Assembly (NCBI GenBank): GCA_964543855.1
Contig: CAZJAD010000042.1
Span: forward strand, 1 to 17,690
Source of the DNA: CAZJAD01 sp964543855
Lineage (GTDB): Bacteria > Electryoneota > RPQS01 > DYHQ01
Direction: 5' to 3'
Length of the DNA: 17,690 nt
Shown: piece by piece, positions 1 through 7,032 of the stretch
Numbering within the stretch: position 1 is the first letter of the stretch
Layout: each line of letters begins with the position of its first letter
Program-made: the position numbers and the translations under genes
The notes under the pieces: generated by a model
Database searches by the model: none
Seen by the model: only the letters and a program-made list of their open reading frames with translations
Told to the model about the DNA's origin: nothing

Positions 1-989
1 TGTCGTAGCGCCTCTTCCACCTGCTTGCGTTCAGTTATGTCTCTTGTCATGGCGATAAAGCCGACCAAATTGCCTGATGGGTCGCGCAATTCGCTGGAGT
101 TCAGTTCACCCAAAAATTCGGACCCGTCTGCCTTGACCATGCCATACTGCACACCTCTCACTGACCCTTCCTCAGCGGTCTTCTGCAGATTCGCCAGCGC
201 CCTCTGATGGTCACGAGTAGCAATAAACTCAAGAGCACTTCTACCGACAACCTCATCTTTGGATTGGAATCCGTACATCCTGACGATGGGTCCATTCGCA
301 TCGGTGATCGTGCCCTCCAGGTCTGTGACCGCTATCCCGTCAATCACGGACTCGAACATCCGAGACAGCTTTTCCTCGCTTTCCCGCAGGGCTTCCTCAG
401 CGCCCTTGTGTTCGGTGATGTCGCGCACAATCCCGACAGCGTGCCACTTGCCTCTGATCTCAATCGCCGAAAGAGAAAGCTCTATTGGGAATTGCGTCCC
501 ATCTTTCCTGACAGCTTCTAATTCGAGCGTCTTGCCAACAGCGGACCCCTCCCCTGTTCTCTGAAATGCGGAAAGCCCCTTGCGGCAGGCTTCATGGTAT
601 TTCGCGGGAGCAAGGAGTGTATGTAACTCCTTGCCAAGAACCTCTTGGCTTGTGTAACCAAGGATTTCCTCCGCAGCCGGATTCCAGTAGGAAATATTGC
701 CATCATCATCCATCATGATAATGGCATCCTTGGTTGTCCTGGCGATCTTATCGGATTTCTCTTCAGACCAGCGGATCCGAGCCCACATCACGGATATGAT
801 AGTGCCGAGAATCAACAACAGTGCGCACACGACCGCTCGGTCCTGGAGCTCATAACCCGGAACATCGGCAATCAGCTGTCCAATGAATGTCCCCTCGTGG
901 GAAAGAGCATAGTCCATGAAAGCATCACCTACCCAGTAGAGCAGGCTCAATGCGACCGATAGGATAAGGACTTTGTATATCATTTTCAT
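1..989 (-). CDS. Membrane-bound PAS-PAS sensor protein, probable histidine kinase (3' end outside window)
   Basis: Reading the minus strand from ATG at 989 gives 329 codons open to the window edge. Residues about 5-22 and 52-70 are hydrophobic and flank a short loop of about 30 residues, so the sensor part is two membrane helices with a small outer loop. PAS domain 1 spans about 80-195 (motifs DAIIMMDDDGNISYWNPAAE and GIVRDITEH) and PAS domain 2 about 205-320 (GIAVTDLEGTITDAN, MTRDITERK). Each ends in the DIT[ED] signature that closes many PAS/PAC modules and runs into a helical linker. The kinase domain is not in view, so a GGDEF output cannot be excluded; a histidine kinase is the commonest partner. 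The gene is divergent from the pilus operon, so it could be a PilS-like regulator of it, but this is inference. Domain identity is secure; output type is not. Confidence 0.85.
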   Translation of the reverse strand, partial: MKMIYKVLILSVALSLLYWVGDAFMDYALSHEGTFIGQLIADVPGYELQDRAVVCALLLILGTIISVMWARIRWSEEKSDKIARTTKDAIIMMDDDGNISYWNPAAEEILGYTSQEVLGKELHTLLAPAKYHEACRKGLSAFQRTGEGSAVGKTLELEAVRKDGTQFPIELSLSAIEIRGKWHAVGIVRDITEHKGAEEALRESEEKLSRMFESVIDGIAVTDLEGTITDANGPIVRMYGFQSKDEVVGRSALEFIATRDHQRALANLQKTAEEGSVRGVQYGMVKADGSEFLGELNSSELRDPSGNLVGFIAMTRDITERKQVEEALR

Positions 990-1261
990 AATCCAATTAC
1001 CCTGAGTGACCGGAGTAGCTGAATTCGGCTATGTCGGAACAGGTACTCAACTCACAAGATGACGCTCAACAACCGAATATCTCTTTCACCTCGCGACTTC
1101 GCCGTAGCCCTCGAAAGGGCAATATTTGTGCCGAAGCTCAGTGAGAGTGGACGCGGAGCGATTTCTTGCTCTCGCTCGTGGCAGCCCTTTCCTCTCACTC
1201 ATACTAGCCATTATCGAACACTCGTATAATGCGCGAACACGAATGGAATTGACGGACTGTA

Positions 1262-1281
1262 GTGCGATGTTTCTATCGCAC
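1262..1281. repeat. Perfect inverted repeat, possible operator
   Basis: GTGCGAT, a 6-nt spacer, then ATCGCAC form a perfect 7-bp inverted repeat. It lies about 13 bp upstream of the sigma-54-like element and about 185 bp upstream of the pilin start. The half-site TGCGAT recurs at 1306-1311 and as ATCGCA at 1345-1350, so this may be one of several sites for the same dimeric regulator. No matching regulator is encoded in the window. Confidence 0.4.
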
Positions 1282-1292
1282 GAATCAAAATT

Positions 1293-1309
1293 CTGGAGCA
1301 GGTTTTGCG
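1293..1309 (+). promoter_or_regulatory. Candidate sigma-54 promoter for the pilin operon
   Basis: CTGG and TTGC are placed with GG and GC exactly 10 nt apart (GG 1295-1296, GC 1307-1308), the spacing of -24/-12 elements. The fit to the consensus (YTGGCACG-N4-TTGCW) is partial: after CTGG the next bases are AGCA rather than CACG. It would give a start near 1320 and a leader of about 145 nt. Major pilin genes in Pseudomonas, Myxococcus and Geobacter use sigma-54, which makes the placement plausible, but a chance match is possible. Confidence 0.3.
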
Positions 1310-1350
1310 ATGATGGGATGCGAAAGTAGAGCTGCGACAATTTCATCGCA
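1306..1350. repeat. Long-loop inverted repeat TGCGATGA/TCATCGCA
   Basis: TGCGATGA (1306-1313) and TCATCGCA (1343-1350) are perfect reverse complements with 29 nt between. If transcription starts near 1320 only the right arm would be in the RNA, so a DNA-binding role is more likely than an RNA hairpin. The left arm overlaps the -12 part of the sigma-54-like element, so a bound protein would compete with polymerase there. Confidence 0.35.
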
Positions 1351-1466
1351 GGTCAGGGAACCGTGCTGCAGGTTCTGAGATGTGGTTGGAAACAAATTGA
1401 TCGCGGGCAAACCATATAGGGTCAGAACAGGTATCCAAGACGCCCAAACAAAGGAAGGAAAGTGTC

Positions 1467-1862
1467 ATGGGCCAGCAACAGCTGCTGCTGCTTGTTCTTG
1501 CTGTCATCATCGTCGGTGTCTCCATCGTCGTTGGAATTGGAATTTTCCAGAAGCATGCCGAGATGAGCAACATTGACATGGTAGTGAACGAATTGATCGA
1601 GATGGGCAGCCTTGCCCATCAGTATTACTACAAACCGTCGATGATGGGTGGTGGAGATCAGAAGTTCACGGGTCTCACACTGAACGACATCACGGGTGGA
1701 AAGGCCAGTCCAATCGGCACACAATTCCAGTTGACTGTCGTTGATTCTGCGAAAGTGACAATCACCGGGACTTGTCAGGTTGCCAAGAAGACCGATGGCT
1801 CGGCGGTCCAAGTCGTTGCCACCGTGACGCCGGACGATATCCAGACACAAGTGAACTACTGA
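1467..1862 (+). CDS. Major pilin-like protein with minimal leader
   Basis: This 131-residue protein starts MGQQQLLLLVLAVIIVGVSI: one residue, then Gly, then a helix of about 22 hydrophobic residues, followed by an amphipathic stretch (FQKHAEMSNIDMVVNELIEM) and a small beta-rich C-terminal domain ending QTQVNY. That is the plan of a type IV pilin-like subunit already almost at its mature N terminus, with cleavage expected after Gly2. It lacks the Glu5 of classical pilins: mature residues are QQQLL. The segment YYYKPSMMGGG after the helix is distinctive; I recall similar short uncharacterised proteins in environmental genomes but cannot verify it here. The start has a good ribosome binding site, and the gene leads the operon next to the platform-protein gene, as expected for the major subunit. 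Pilin assignment rests on topology and context; a major-subunit role is inference. Confidence 0.7.
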   Translation: MGQQQLLLLVLAVIIVGVSIVVGIGIFQKHAEMSNIDMVVNELIEMGSLAHQYYYKPSMMGGGDQKFTGLTLNDITGGKASPIGTQFQLTVVDSAKVTITGTCQVAKKTDGSAVQVVATVTPDDIQTQVNY

Positions 1863-1869
1863 TTCCGGC

Positions 1870-3243
1870 GTGCCCGTGCCTGAAGTCCGACATAGTAATC
1901 GGACAGCGGCCTCCACGCCAACCGGGCATTCCGCACCTGCTGTCTATCCGCGGATAGCTTTTCGCGGGTCCAATCGTCGGGTCCATCAGGACAGGATTCA
2001 GACTTCACGAAGAGACGGTCGCCGGACTTTTCTCTACCGGGCGTGGCGCGGTACCGAGTTGCCCGTGGAAGGGCAGCGCACAGCCTCCTGTCGCAGCGAT
2101 GTCGAAGCGTATCTCCATGATCGGGGATACACACGTTATCGCATCATGCGCAGATGGCTACCGGTGCGTCATCGTCCTTCGCCGGAAGAAGTGGTCATGT
2201 TTGTCCGGCTGTGTGCGGATCTCCTGAGAGAAGGGATCCCTCTCGATGCAGCTATAAAGCTTCTCCAGAACGAAGTGCGCCATCCTCGCCTGCGCGGTGC
2301 GCTCGAAGAGATTGTCTGGGGCTTGCGAGAGGGAAAAAGCGGACACGAAGTGTTCGGGGCGCACCAGGATGTCCTGGGTCGCTTCCCCGCCCATATGTTC
2401 GCCATAGCGTCAACATCGGACAATCTGTCGGAAATCTTTGAGAGTGCAGCCAAGTTTATCGAACGCCGGCAAGATTTTCGAAGGAATCTGAAGTCCGCTC
2501 TTCTGATGCCCGCGATGACGCTGATCGTGCTTCTTGCCGCGGTAGTTTTCTATGTGGGCTACATCTTTCCTGAAATGGCGGTGATGTATGAGCGCTTTGA
2601 CATTCCGTTGCCGCCAATGACCAAGGCGACCTTGGCCGTGTCAGGCTTTGTCGGAGCACATACTCTCTACTTGCTACTCATCGGCGGAATTCTTATCGCG
2701 ATTGGAAGCCGCTCTTTCTTGACCTACAAGGGACGCTTGGCGCGTGACCGATGGCTTCTTCGTCTACCCATTGTCGGAGCACTTTTTCAGAAAGCGTCGA
2801 TTGAGATTTGGTGCCGGATGTTCCATGCTCTCTATAGCGGTTCTGCAGGCAATATCGAAGCCGTGCGAGTTGCCTCGGAGGCCTGCCAGAATCTTCATAT
2901 GGAGAGACAAGTCAAGTCGCGTTCGATCCCTCCGATGGTAAAGCAAGGAATGGGTCTGGTGGACGCACTCGAGAAGGCACATGTCTTCACTCAGAATGCC
3001 CTGGCAAGACTCCGGGCGGGCGAGGCATCAGGAACGCTCAAGAGGGCAAGCCTGCAAGTAGCCAACTATTACGAGAAGGATTCGACCTATCGGATGCGGG
3101 CTGTCATTGATTGGATTCAAGTGACTGTCGCCATTCTCATTACCGTTGCCATGACTGTGCTTACGATTATTTCCAGTGAAACCGCGGTGATTCAGCCGGA
3201 AGTTCCCGGCATGAAGAGCACTCCAGAAATCACAATGCCATAG
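1870..3243 (+). CDS. pilC: PilC/GspF-family inner-membrane platform protein
   Basis: The protein is the inner-membrane platform that couples the assembly ATPase to pilin polymerisation. Two GspF-type domains are visible: about 105-233 and 311-434, each a helical cytoplasmic bundle (for example EEVVMFVRLCADLLREGIPL; the second has EASGTLKRASLQVANYYEKD) running into membrane helices near 209-232, 255-280 and 413-434. The family's usual opening (F-Y-A-G-E-G...L-GY) is recognisable at TFLYRAWRG...YLHDRGY, residues 53-87. Residues 1-50 are Arg/Ser/Pro-rich, unlike the family, and GTG at 1870 has no ribosome binding site, so the real start may be later. No ATG/GTG/TTG lies between codons 4 and 60; an ATT at 1996 follows AGGACAGG. 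The C terminus carries about 20 residues beyond the last helix. Function is secure, the start is not. Confidence 0.88.
   Translation: MPVPEVRHSNRTAASTPTGHSAPAVYPRIAFRGSNRRVHQDRIQTSRRDGRRTFLYRAWRGTELPVEGQRTASCRSDVEAYLHDRGYTRYRIMRRWLPVRHRPSPEEVVMFVRLCADLLREGIPLDAAIKLLQNEVRHPRLRGALEEIVWGLREGKSGHEVFGAHQDVLGRFPAHMFAIASTSDNLSEIFESAAKFIERRQDFRRNLKSALLMPAMTLIVLLAAVVFYVGYIFPEMAVMYERFDIPLPPMTKATLAVSGFVGAHTLYLLLIGGILIAIGSRSFLTYKGRLARDRWLLRLPIVGALFQKASIEIWCRMFHALYSGSAGNIEAVRVASEACQNLHMERQVKSRSIPPMVKQGMGLVDALEKAHVFTQNALARLRAGEASGTLKRASLQVANYYEKDSTYRMRAVIDWIQVTVAILITVAMTVLTIISSETAVIQPEVPGMKSTPEITMP
1885..1957 (+). repeat. Two inverted repeats after the pilin gene
   Basis: GTCCGA (1885-1890) and TCGGAC (1899-1904) are a perfect pair with an 8-nt loop. 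CTATCCGCGGATAG at 1944-1957 is a perfect 14-bp palindrome followed by CTTTTC. They lie just after the pilin stop codon, inside the doubtful N-terminal part of the next reading frame. RNA hairpins here could stabilise the pilin message or lower read-through so that subunit outnumbers assembly proteins. There is no long T-run, so a full terminator is unlikely. Confidence 0.4.
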
Positions 3244-3334
3244 CCTCGTATTGTAAGACTTCAGTAGTGATTGGGAACGGCTCTGAAGAAATTGCCAGCG
3301 ACCAGAGATCAGGCTGTAACAAGAGGGTTTTAGC

Positions 3335-4843
3335 GTGCCCAAACATCGGCGGGCAATCGGGATATATGCCGAAGGACGAAGACTGCGCTTCGTTCTCGTG
3401 CACCGTGATGGAAAAGAGCTCCGCGTGGAGTCCACCGATACGGTCATGCTGCGCGATGCGCTGTCCGATCGAACGGCAACCACCAGCGGAACACGAGAAG
3501 CGGCGTCAGCCGATCCTTTCGGCATAGAGTCCTTTTTGACTACTGAAGAGACCGTCCCAGTCGATCAATCGAATGTTGAGACCCTGCTCGATATCATTGA
3601 GCAATACTCAGAGGATGTGGAAATTTACGCGGTGAGCTGTACTCCCGTTGAAGCCAATTTCACAGCTGTCTTGGATAGCTCCCGCGCGCACAACAGACAG
3701 GAATGGGTCACATGGGGCAGACGGCAAGGATTGACCTTGGAGAGTGGACAGACTCCCCGACTTTTCGAAGGTGAAGGCAACAGCGGATGGGTCCTCTTTC
3801 ATCCAGCGTCATCTCCGTTGCTTGAGCTTTTCAAGGAAGCCAGTAAGCGCTTGGGCAGATACAGGCCTCAAGTTCACCTCATGGAAGATCCGCGTATTTC
3901 CCTCATGGAAGGTGCCGCGTTGGGTGGGTACGCAACATCAGGGCAACGAGTTATCCTTCTCCATCAGGACATGCACGGAGGCTGGCTCATCGAGCTTCTC
4001 GGAAAGCGCATTCACGCAGTAATCTCTCTATCGCAGGAAGAATGGCAAGGGATTGCAGACTCACATTTGTTGGGGGGAGAGTCATCACCAGACATAAGTC
4101 TCGTCACCTTCTCAGGCACTCTGGAAAGGGAACAGGTTGAGTCTTTCGCGAAAGACAAACTGCCCGGCGCAAAGATTGAGCCTTTGGTTGCACTACCTTG
4201 GGATGAAGACACCTCGGGTGCACCGGAGTCTTTGGCTGCCTTCGCGATTCCCATCGCTTTGGCAGCCAAAGCTCTTGCACCAAGAGACTCGCGGTTCTAC
4301 TCGGCTCCACCCATAACATACTCCAGGTTCGCGCGAAGTGCCTTGTTAGAACCCAGTATAGCAGGAATTGTTGTCCTTGCAGTTGCTGTCATCGGAATCG
4401 GTGGGTTTGTCGTGCAACATGTTCAGCAGTCAGGGGAGATCAAGCATCTGCGAGCCCAAGCGGCTCGCTTGGAAGTCGTGACCAAGGGCCAAGCGGAAGC
4501 TCAAAGCCTCTACCTGTCACTGGATCGTGGGCACGGCGCCGGTGCCCAGGGCCAGTCGATACTCGACTCACTTCTGGCCACCACGATTCCGTTGTCACCG
4601 GTGCTTGACAGTCTCTGCGAGCGGGGGAGGTATATCGGCGACTTCTGGCTGACCGATTTCGACTGGTCTCCCGATGAGACAATCATCTCGGGGATTGCAC
4701 TGAGGCGCGAGCATGTCGACAAGATTGCAAGAATTCTGTCCGGAGCCCGCCTCACGACTGTGACAACGAGACACCTCGGTGGGCAGACAGTCCATTTGTT
4801 CACAGTGAAGGCACTCCGTTCAACCGCGGCGAAAGGCTCGTGA
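3335..4843 (+). CDS. PilM-PilN (MshI/GspL-like) fusion protein
   Basis: The 502-residue protein has a cytoplasmic part of about 335 residues resembling the actin-like PilM/MshI/GspL domain (opening AIGIYAEGRRLRFVLVHRDG, later GQRVILLHQDMHGGWLIELL), one membrane helix at about 341-361 (SIAGIVVLAVAVIGIGGFVV), a coiled-coil-like stretch (about 362-395) and a periplasmic PilN-like domain to the end (SILDSLLATTIPLSPVLDSL, then a ferredoxin-like strand pattern). In most type IV pili PilM and PilN are separate; one chain doing both is the arrangement of GspL and some MshI proteins. ATP-site motifs of PilM are not clearly conserved. GTG start at 3335 is supported by AGAGGG seven to eight bases upstream. 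The end overlaps the next gene by 4 nt (GTGA), implying coupled translation and likely 1:1 output with PilO-P. Confidence 0.75.
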   Translation: MPKHRRAIGIYAEGRRLRFVLVHRDGKELRVESTDTVMLRDALSDRTATTSGTREAASADPFGIESFLTTEETVPVDQSNVETLLDIIEQYSEDVEIYAVSCTPVEANFTAVLDSSRAHNRQEWVTWGRRQGLTLESGQTPRLFEGEGNSGWVLFHPASSPLLELFKEASKRLGRYRPQVHLMEDPRISLMEGAALGGYATSGQRVILLHQDMHGGWLIELLGKRIHAVISLSQEEWQGIADSHLLGGESSPDISLVTFSGTLEREQVESFAKDKLPGAKIEPLVALPWDEDTSGAPESLAAFAIPIALAAKALAPRDSRFYSAPPITYSRFARSALLEPSIAGIVVLAVAVIGIGGFVVQHVQQSGEIKHLRAQAARLEVVTKGQAEAQSLYLSLDRGHGAGAQGQSILDSLLATTIPLSPVLDSLCERGRYIGDFWLTDFDWSPDETIISGIALRREHVDKIARILSGARLTTVTTRHLGGQTVHLFTVKALRSTAAKGS

Positions 4844-5772
4844 AACTCATCACCACAAATACCATCGCTCTTGTCCTGCTCGGTGGGCTGCTCTTGACCT
4901 TGGCTTACTATATGACGAACCGACAGCGAGTCACCTTGCGGGAATTGAATTGGAGGGCGGACGACCTTGAGGAGCGTCGGGAGATTCTCGCATCATCCTT
5001 CAAGGAAATCGGAACAGAAACAAAGCAGCCATACTCGTCGAACACGAAATCGGAGAGTCCGGGCAAGTTCATTCCTTCCTTGGAATCACCGGACCTCAGT
5101 TTCGCATACTCTGACCGGTTGGCCAGACATTTGAGTCCCGGCCTGGATTATCGATTCGAAACCGGCCCCGAGAACCGTAAGGGTCCGCTGAAAAAGAATC
5201 AGTACACGATCGCCGGAGAGGCGTCCTTCGCGGACATTTACCAATTTGTACACGCCCTTGAGTCCGGTCGGGCCTACTATCGTATCCGTCACCTTCACAT
5301 AAAACCAACATGGGATCCATTTGCAGCGTCCGCAGCGCGGAGCATCAAAGAAAAGGAAATTGCATTCGCCCTCGATCTTACTGGCTACTCTCTTCAGGAC
5401 AGCTACGGTGAGGATCTGTATGCCTCAGCGGTTTTTCCAGTCAGAAAGCCACTGTACAACCTTTTCTCGCCACCGAGATTTCCTATTTGGGAAATGGGGC
5501 GCGACACAGCAGACGATGATTCAACCGGACTTCTGCTTGCCGACCTGCCGAAGCTCAGTACAGAATCGACGCTTGTAGCCATTTCCGGCAACATCGCCTA
5601 CATGCGCGACGCAGAGGGGAAGCTGGTAGCCCTGCGGGAAGGTGACAGAGTTTTTGAGGGGCAAGTGATCCGCGTCGATCACGAAGAGGGTTATGTGGAG
5701 ATTGAACCGGTGGGAGATTCAGAGAGACTCATGTTTCGAGTGAGGCACACGGGCATGTGGGGGAAACGGTAA
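4840..5772 (+). CDS. PilO-PilP fusion protein
   Basis: Residues 8-24 form a single N-terminal membrane helix followed by a coiled coil (about 28-58), then a PilO-type domain (about 85-185) with the typical line GEASFADIYQFVHALESG and the strand RIRHLHIKP. Residues about 235-302 read as a PilP/GspC homology-region beta domain: LVAISGNIAYMRDAEGKLVA, REGDRVFEGQVIRVD, GYVEIEP. PilP normally is a separate lipoprotein that binds the secretin N-domains. Here it would be tethered through the PilO anchor, so the alignment complex becomes two polypeptides (PilMN and PilOP). The GTG start overlaps the upstream stop (GTGA), and the stop overlaps the secretin ATG (TAATG). The PilO match is good; the PilP match is by pattern and position just before the secretin. 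Confidence 0.72.
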   Translation: MKLITTNTIALVLLGGLLLTLAYYMTNRQRVTLRELNWRADDLEERREILASSFKEIGTETKQPYSSNTKSESPGKFIPSLESPDLSFAYSDRLARHLSPGLDYRFETGPENRKGPLKKNQYTIAGEASFADIYQFVHALESGRAYYRIRHLHIKPTWDPFAASAARSIKEKEIAFALDLTGYSLQDSYGEDLYASAVFPVRKPLYNLFSPPRFPIWEMGRDTADDDSTGLLLADLPKLSTESTLVAISGNIAYMRDAEGKLVALREGDRVFEGQVIRVDHEEGYVEIEPVGDSERLMFRVRHTGMWGKR

Positions 5773-6956
5773 TGAGACGACTTTGTATACGATTCTTCTT
5801 CTGGGCCGTAATCGCTGCGACAGTGTATGCCGCGGAGAAACCACCTCGAGAGTACGTCTCACCGGAACAAATCGTGACTCTCACGGCAGACCTCTCCATT
5901 CGCGAAGCGATTGAAATCCTTTCAAGCACCGCATTGTCAGCCGCTGGAAAGGCAATCGTAGATCCCGAAGAGCGCGCGAATCCGATCGGAATCGACATCT
6001 ATCACCGGCATTGGCGGGACGCTCTCGAACTTATGCTGGCTCACAATCGCTTATGGTACATCGAAGGAACCGAGAGTTTCCTCGTTTTTAAGCCCAAATT
6101 GGGACCAACCGGAAAGCCACTCTTCATTCCAACCGGTGCCGAGGACCCCACGCGCATTACTGCCAGCACTCGAGAAGTGAAGATTGAAGCCGTCTTTTTT
6201 GAAGGTGACCGCAAGACACTTCGAGAAATCGGAATCAACTGGTCAAGCCTCATCGACGGGAAGCTCACTGTCGGCGGTGAGGTCACCGGCGCAGACCAGC
6301 TGTCAAGTTCCATCCTTTCGCTTTCAGCGAGCGGGAGCGGCACCAGCGGCAATACGGAGGTGAAGGTTGAAGCCCTGATGCAGGCCATGGAATCGCTCGA
6401 CAAAGGCAACATCATTGCTCGACCTGAGGTGACGGTGGCCGACCGTAAAACAGGCCGGATCCAGGTCGGGCAGGATTTCTCTGTCCGAACCCGCGATTTT
6501 GCGGGAAATACCATTGAAGAGTTCTTCTCGGTGGGGACAATTCTTGAGGTCATTCCGACGATTGTCTTCGGCGACGAGCGAGCTTACATTCACCTGCACA
6601 TTCACGCCGAGCGGTCAACGGTGACTCCCGATCCAGTTACAACCACAGTGAACAAAACGGAAACCGATACGGATGTCCTTCTCTACGACGGAGAACAGAC
6701 GGCTATCGGAGGCCTCTATGTTACAAAGAACAACTCGACTCGTAGAGGCATACCATTCTTAAAAGACTTGCCGTGGTGGGTCCTGGGCTTTCGATACCTT
6801 TTCGGCTATAACCGCGATGAAAAAGAAATAAGCGAACTTGTGATTCTCATGCGCGCTCATTTGATGCCAGAAGCTTCCTCACGGTTCTCCCGTCGAACTG
6901 AGCTCGAAGAGGAGCGCCAGGAATCGTTTGAACGCGTGCGAGAACGCTTCAAGTGA
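5772..6956 (+). CDS. pilQ: PilQ/GspD/MshL-family outer-membrane secretin, minimal form
   Basis: Secretins form the multimeric outer-membrane gate through which the pilus exits. I chose ATG 5772, which overlaps the previous stop (TAATG), follows GGGGGAAA and begins a normal signal peptide (RRLCIRFFFWAVIAATVYAA); an in-frame GTG 15 nt upstream is less likely. After it come one N0/STN-like domain (about 35-108, ending WYIEGTESFLVFKP) and, with only a short linker, the secretin domain (about 135-365): VKIEAVFFEG...GINWSSL at its start and the family signature RRGIPFLKDLPWW..RYLFG...EISELVILMRAHLM near the end. A charged tail of about 28 residues follows, perhaps for a pilotin or peptidoglycan contact. 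At 394 residues it is much shorter than usual PilQ or GspD: no AMIN domains and no N1-N3 repeats are apparent. Confidence 0.88.
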   Translation: MRRLCIRFFFWAVIAATVYAAEKPPREYVSPEQIVTLTADLSIREAIEILSSTALSAAGKAIVDPEERANPIGIDIYHRHWRDALELMLAHNRLWYIEGTESFLVFKPKLGPTGKPLFIPTGAEDPTRITASTREVKIEAVFFEGDRKTLREIGINWSSLIDGKLTVGGEVTGADQLSSSILSLSASGSGTSGNTEVKVEALMQAMESLDKGNIIARPEVTVADRKTGRIQVGQDFSVRTRDFAGNTIEEFFSVGTILEVIPTIVFGDERAYIHLHIHAERSTVTPDPVTTTVNKTETDTDVLLYDGEQTAIGGLYVTKNNSTRRGIPFLKDLPWWVLGFRYLFGYNRDEKEISELVILMRAHLMPEASSRFSRRTELEEERQESFERVRERFK

Positions 6957-7032
6957 GTTCTGACTATAGCTTGATTTTTCACGCACACTCCTTGTGACTG
7001 ATGAGAAATTCGTGGAGGGGACGAAACTTCGG

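Larger units (their letters stand above)
990..1466. other. Divergent intergenic region, no gene seen
   Basis: This 477-bp stretch separates the PAS sensor (minus) from the pilin gene (plus) and must carry promoters for both. The short open frames across it show no recognisable protein character. It contains a small hairpin GCCCT-CGAA-AGGGC at 1107-1120, a TATAAT hexamer at 1225-1230 without a convincing -35 partner, a perfect inverted repeat at 1262-1281, a sigma-54-like element at 1293-1309, and a longer-range inverted repeat at 1306-1350. The clustering of TGCGAT/ATCGCA half-sites suggests a regulator binding region. A purine-rich ribosome binding site (AAGGAAGGAAAG) precedes the pilin ATG. 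Confidence 0.6.

Noticed and set aside
207..962. Several plus-strand open frames over the PAS sensor
   Set aside because: They are antisense to a reading frame with two clear PAS domains and show no protein features of their own.
1221..1255. TATAAT at 1225-1230 and TTGACG at 1249-1254 as a sigma-70 promoter
   Set aside because: They are in the wrong order for one promoter, and neither has a good partner at 16-18 bp.
1086..1346. 86-codon minus-strand open frame in the divergent intergenic region
   Set aside because: No recognisable motif, no good ribosome binding site, and it overlaps the palindromes and candidate promoter elements.
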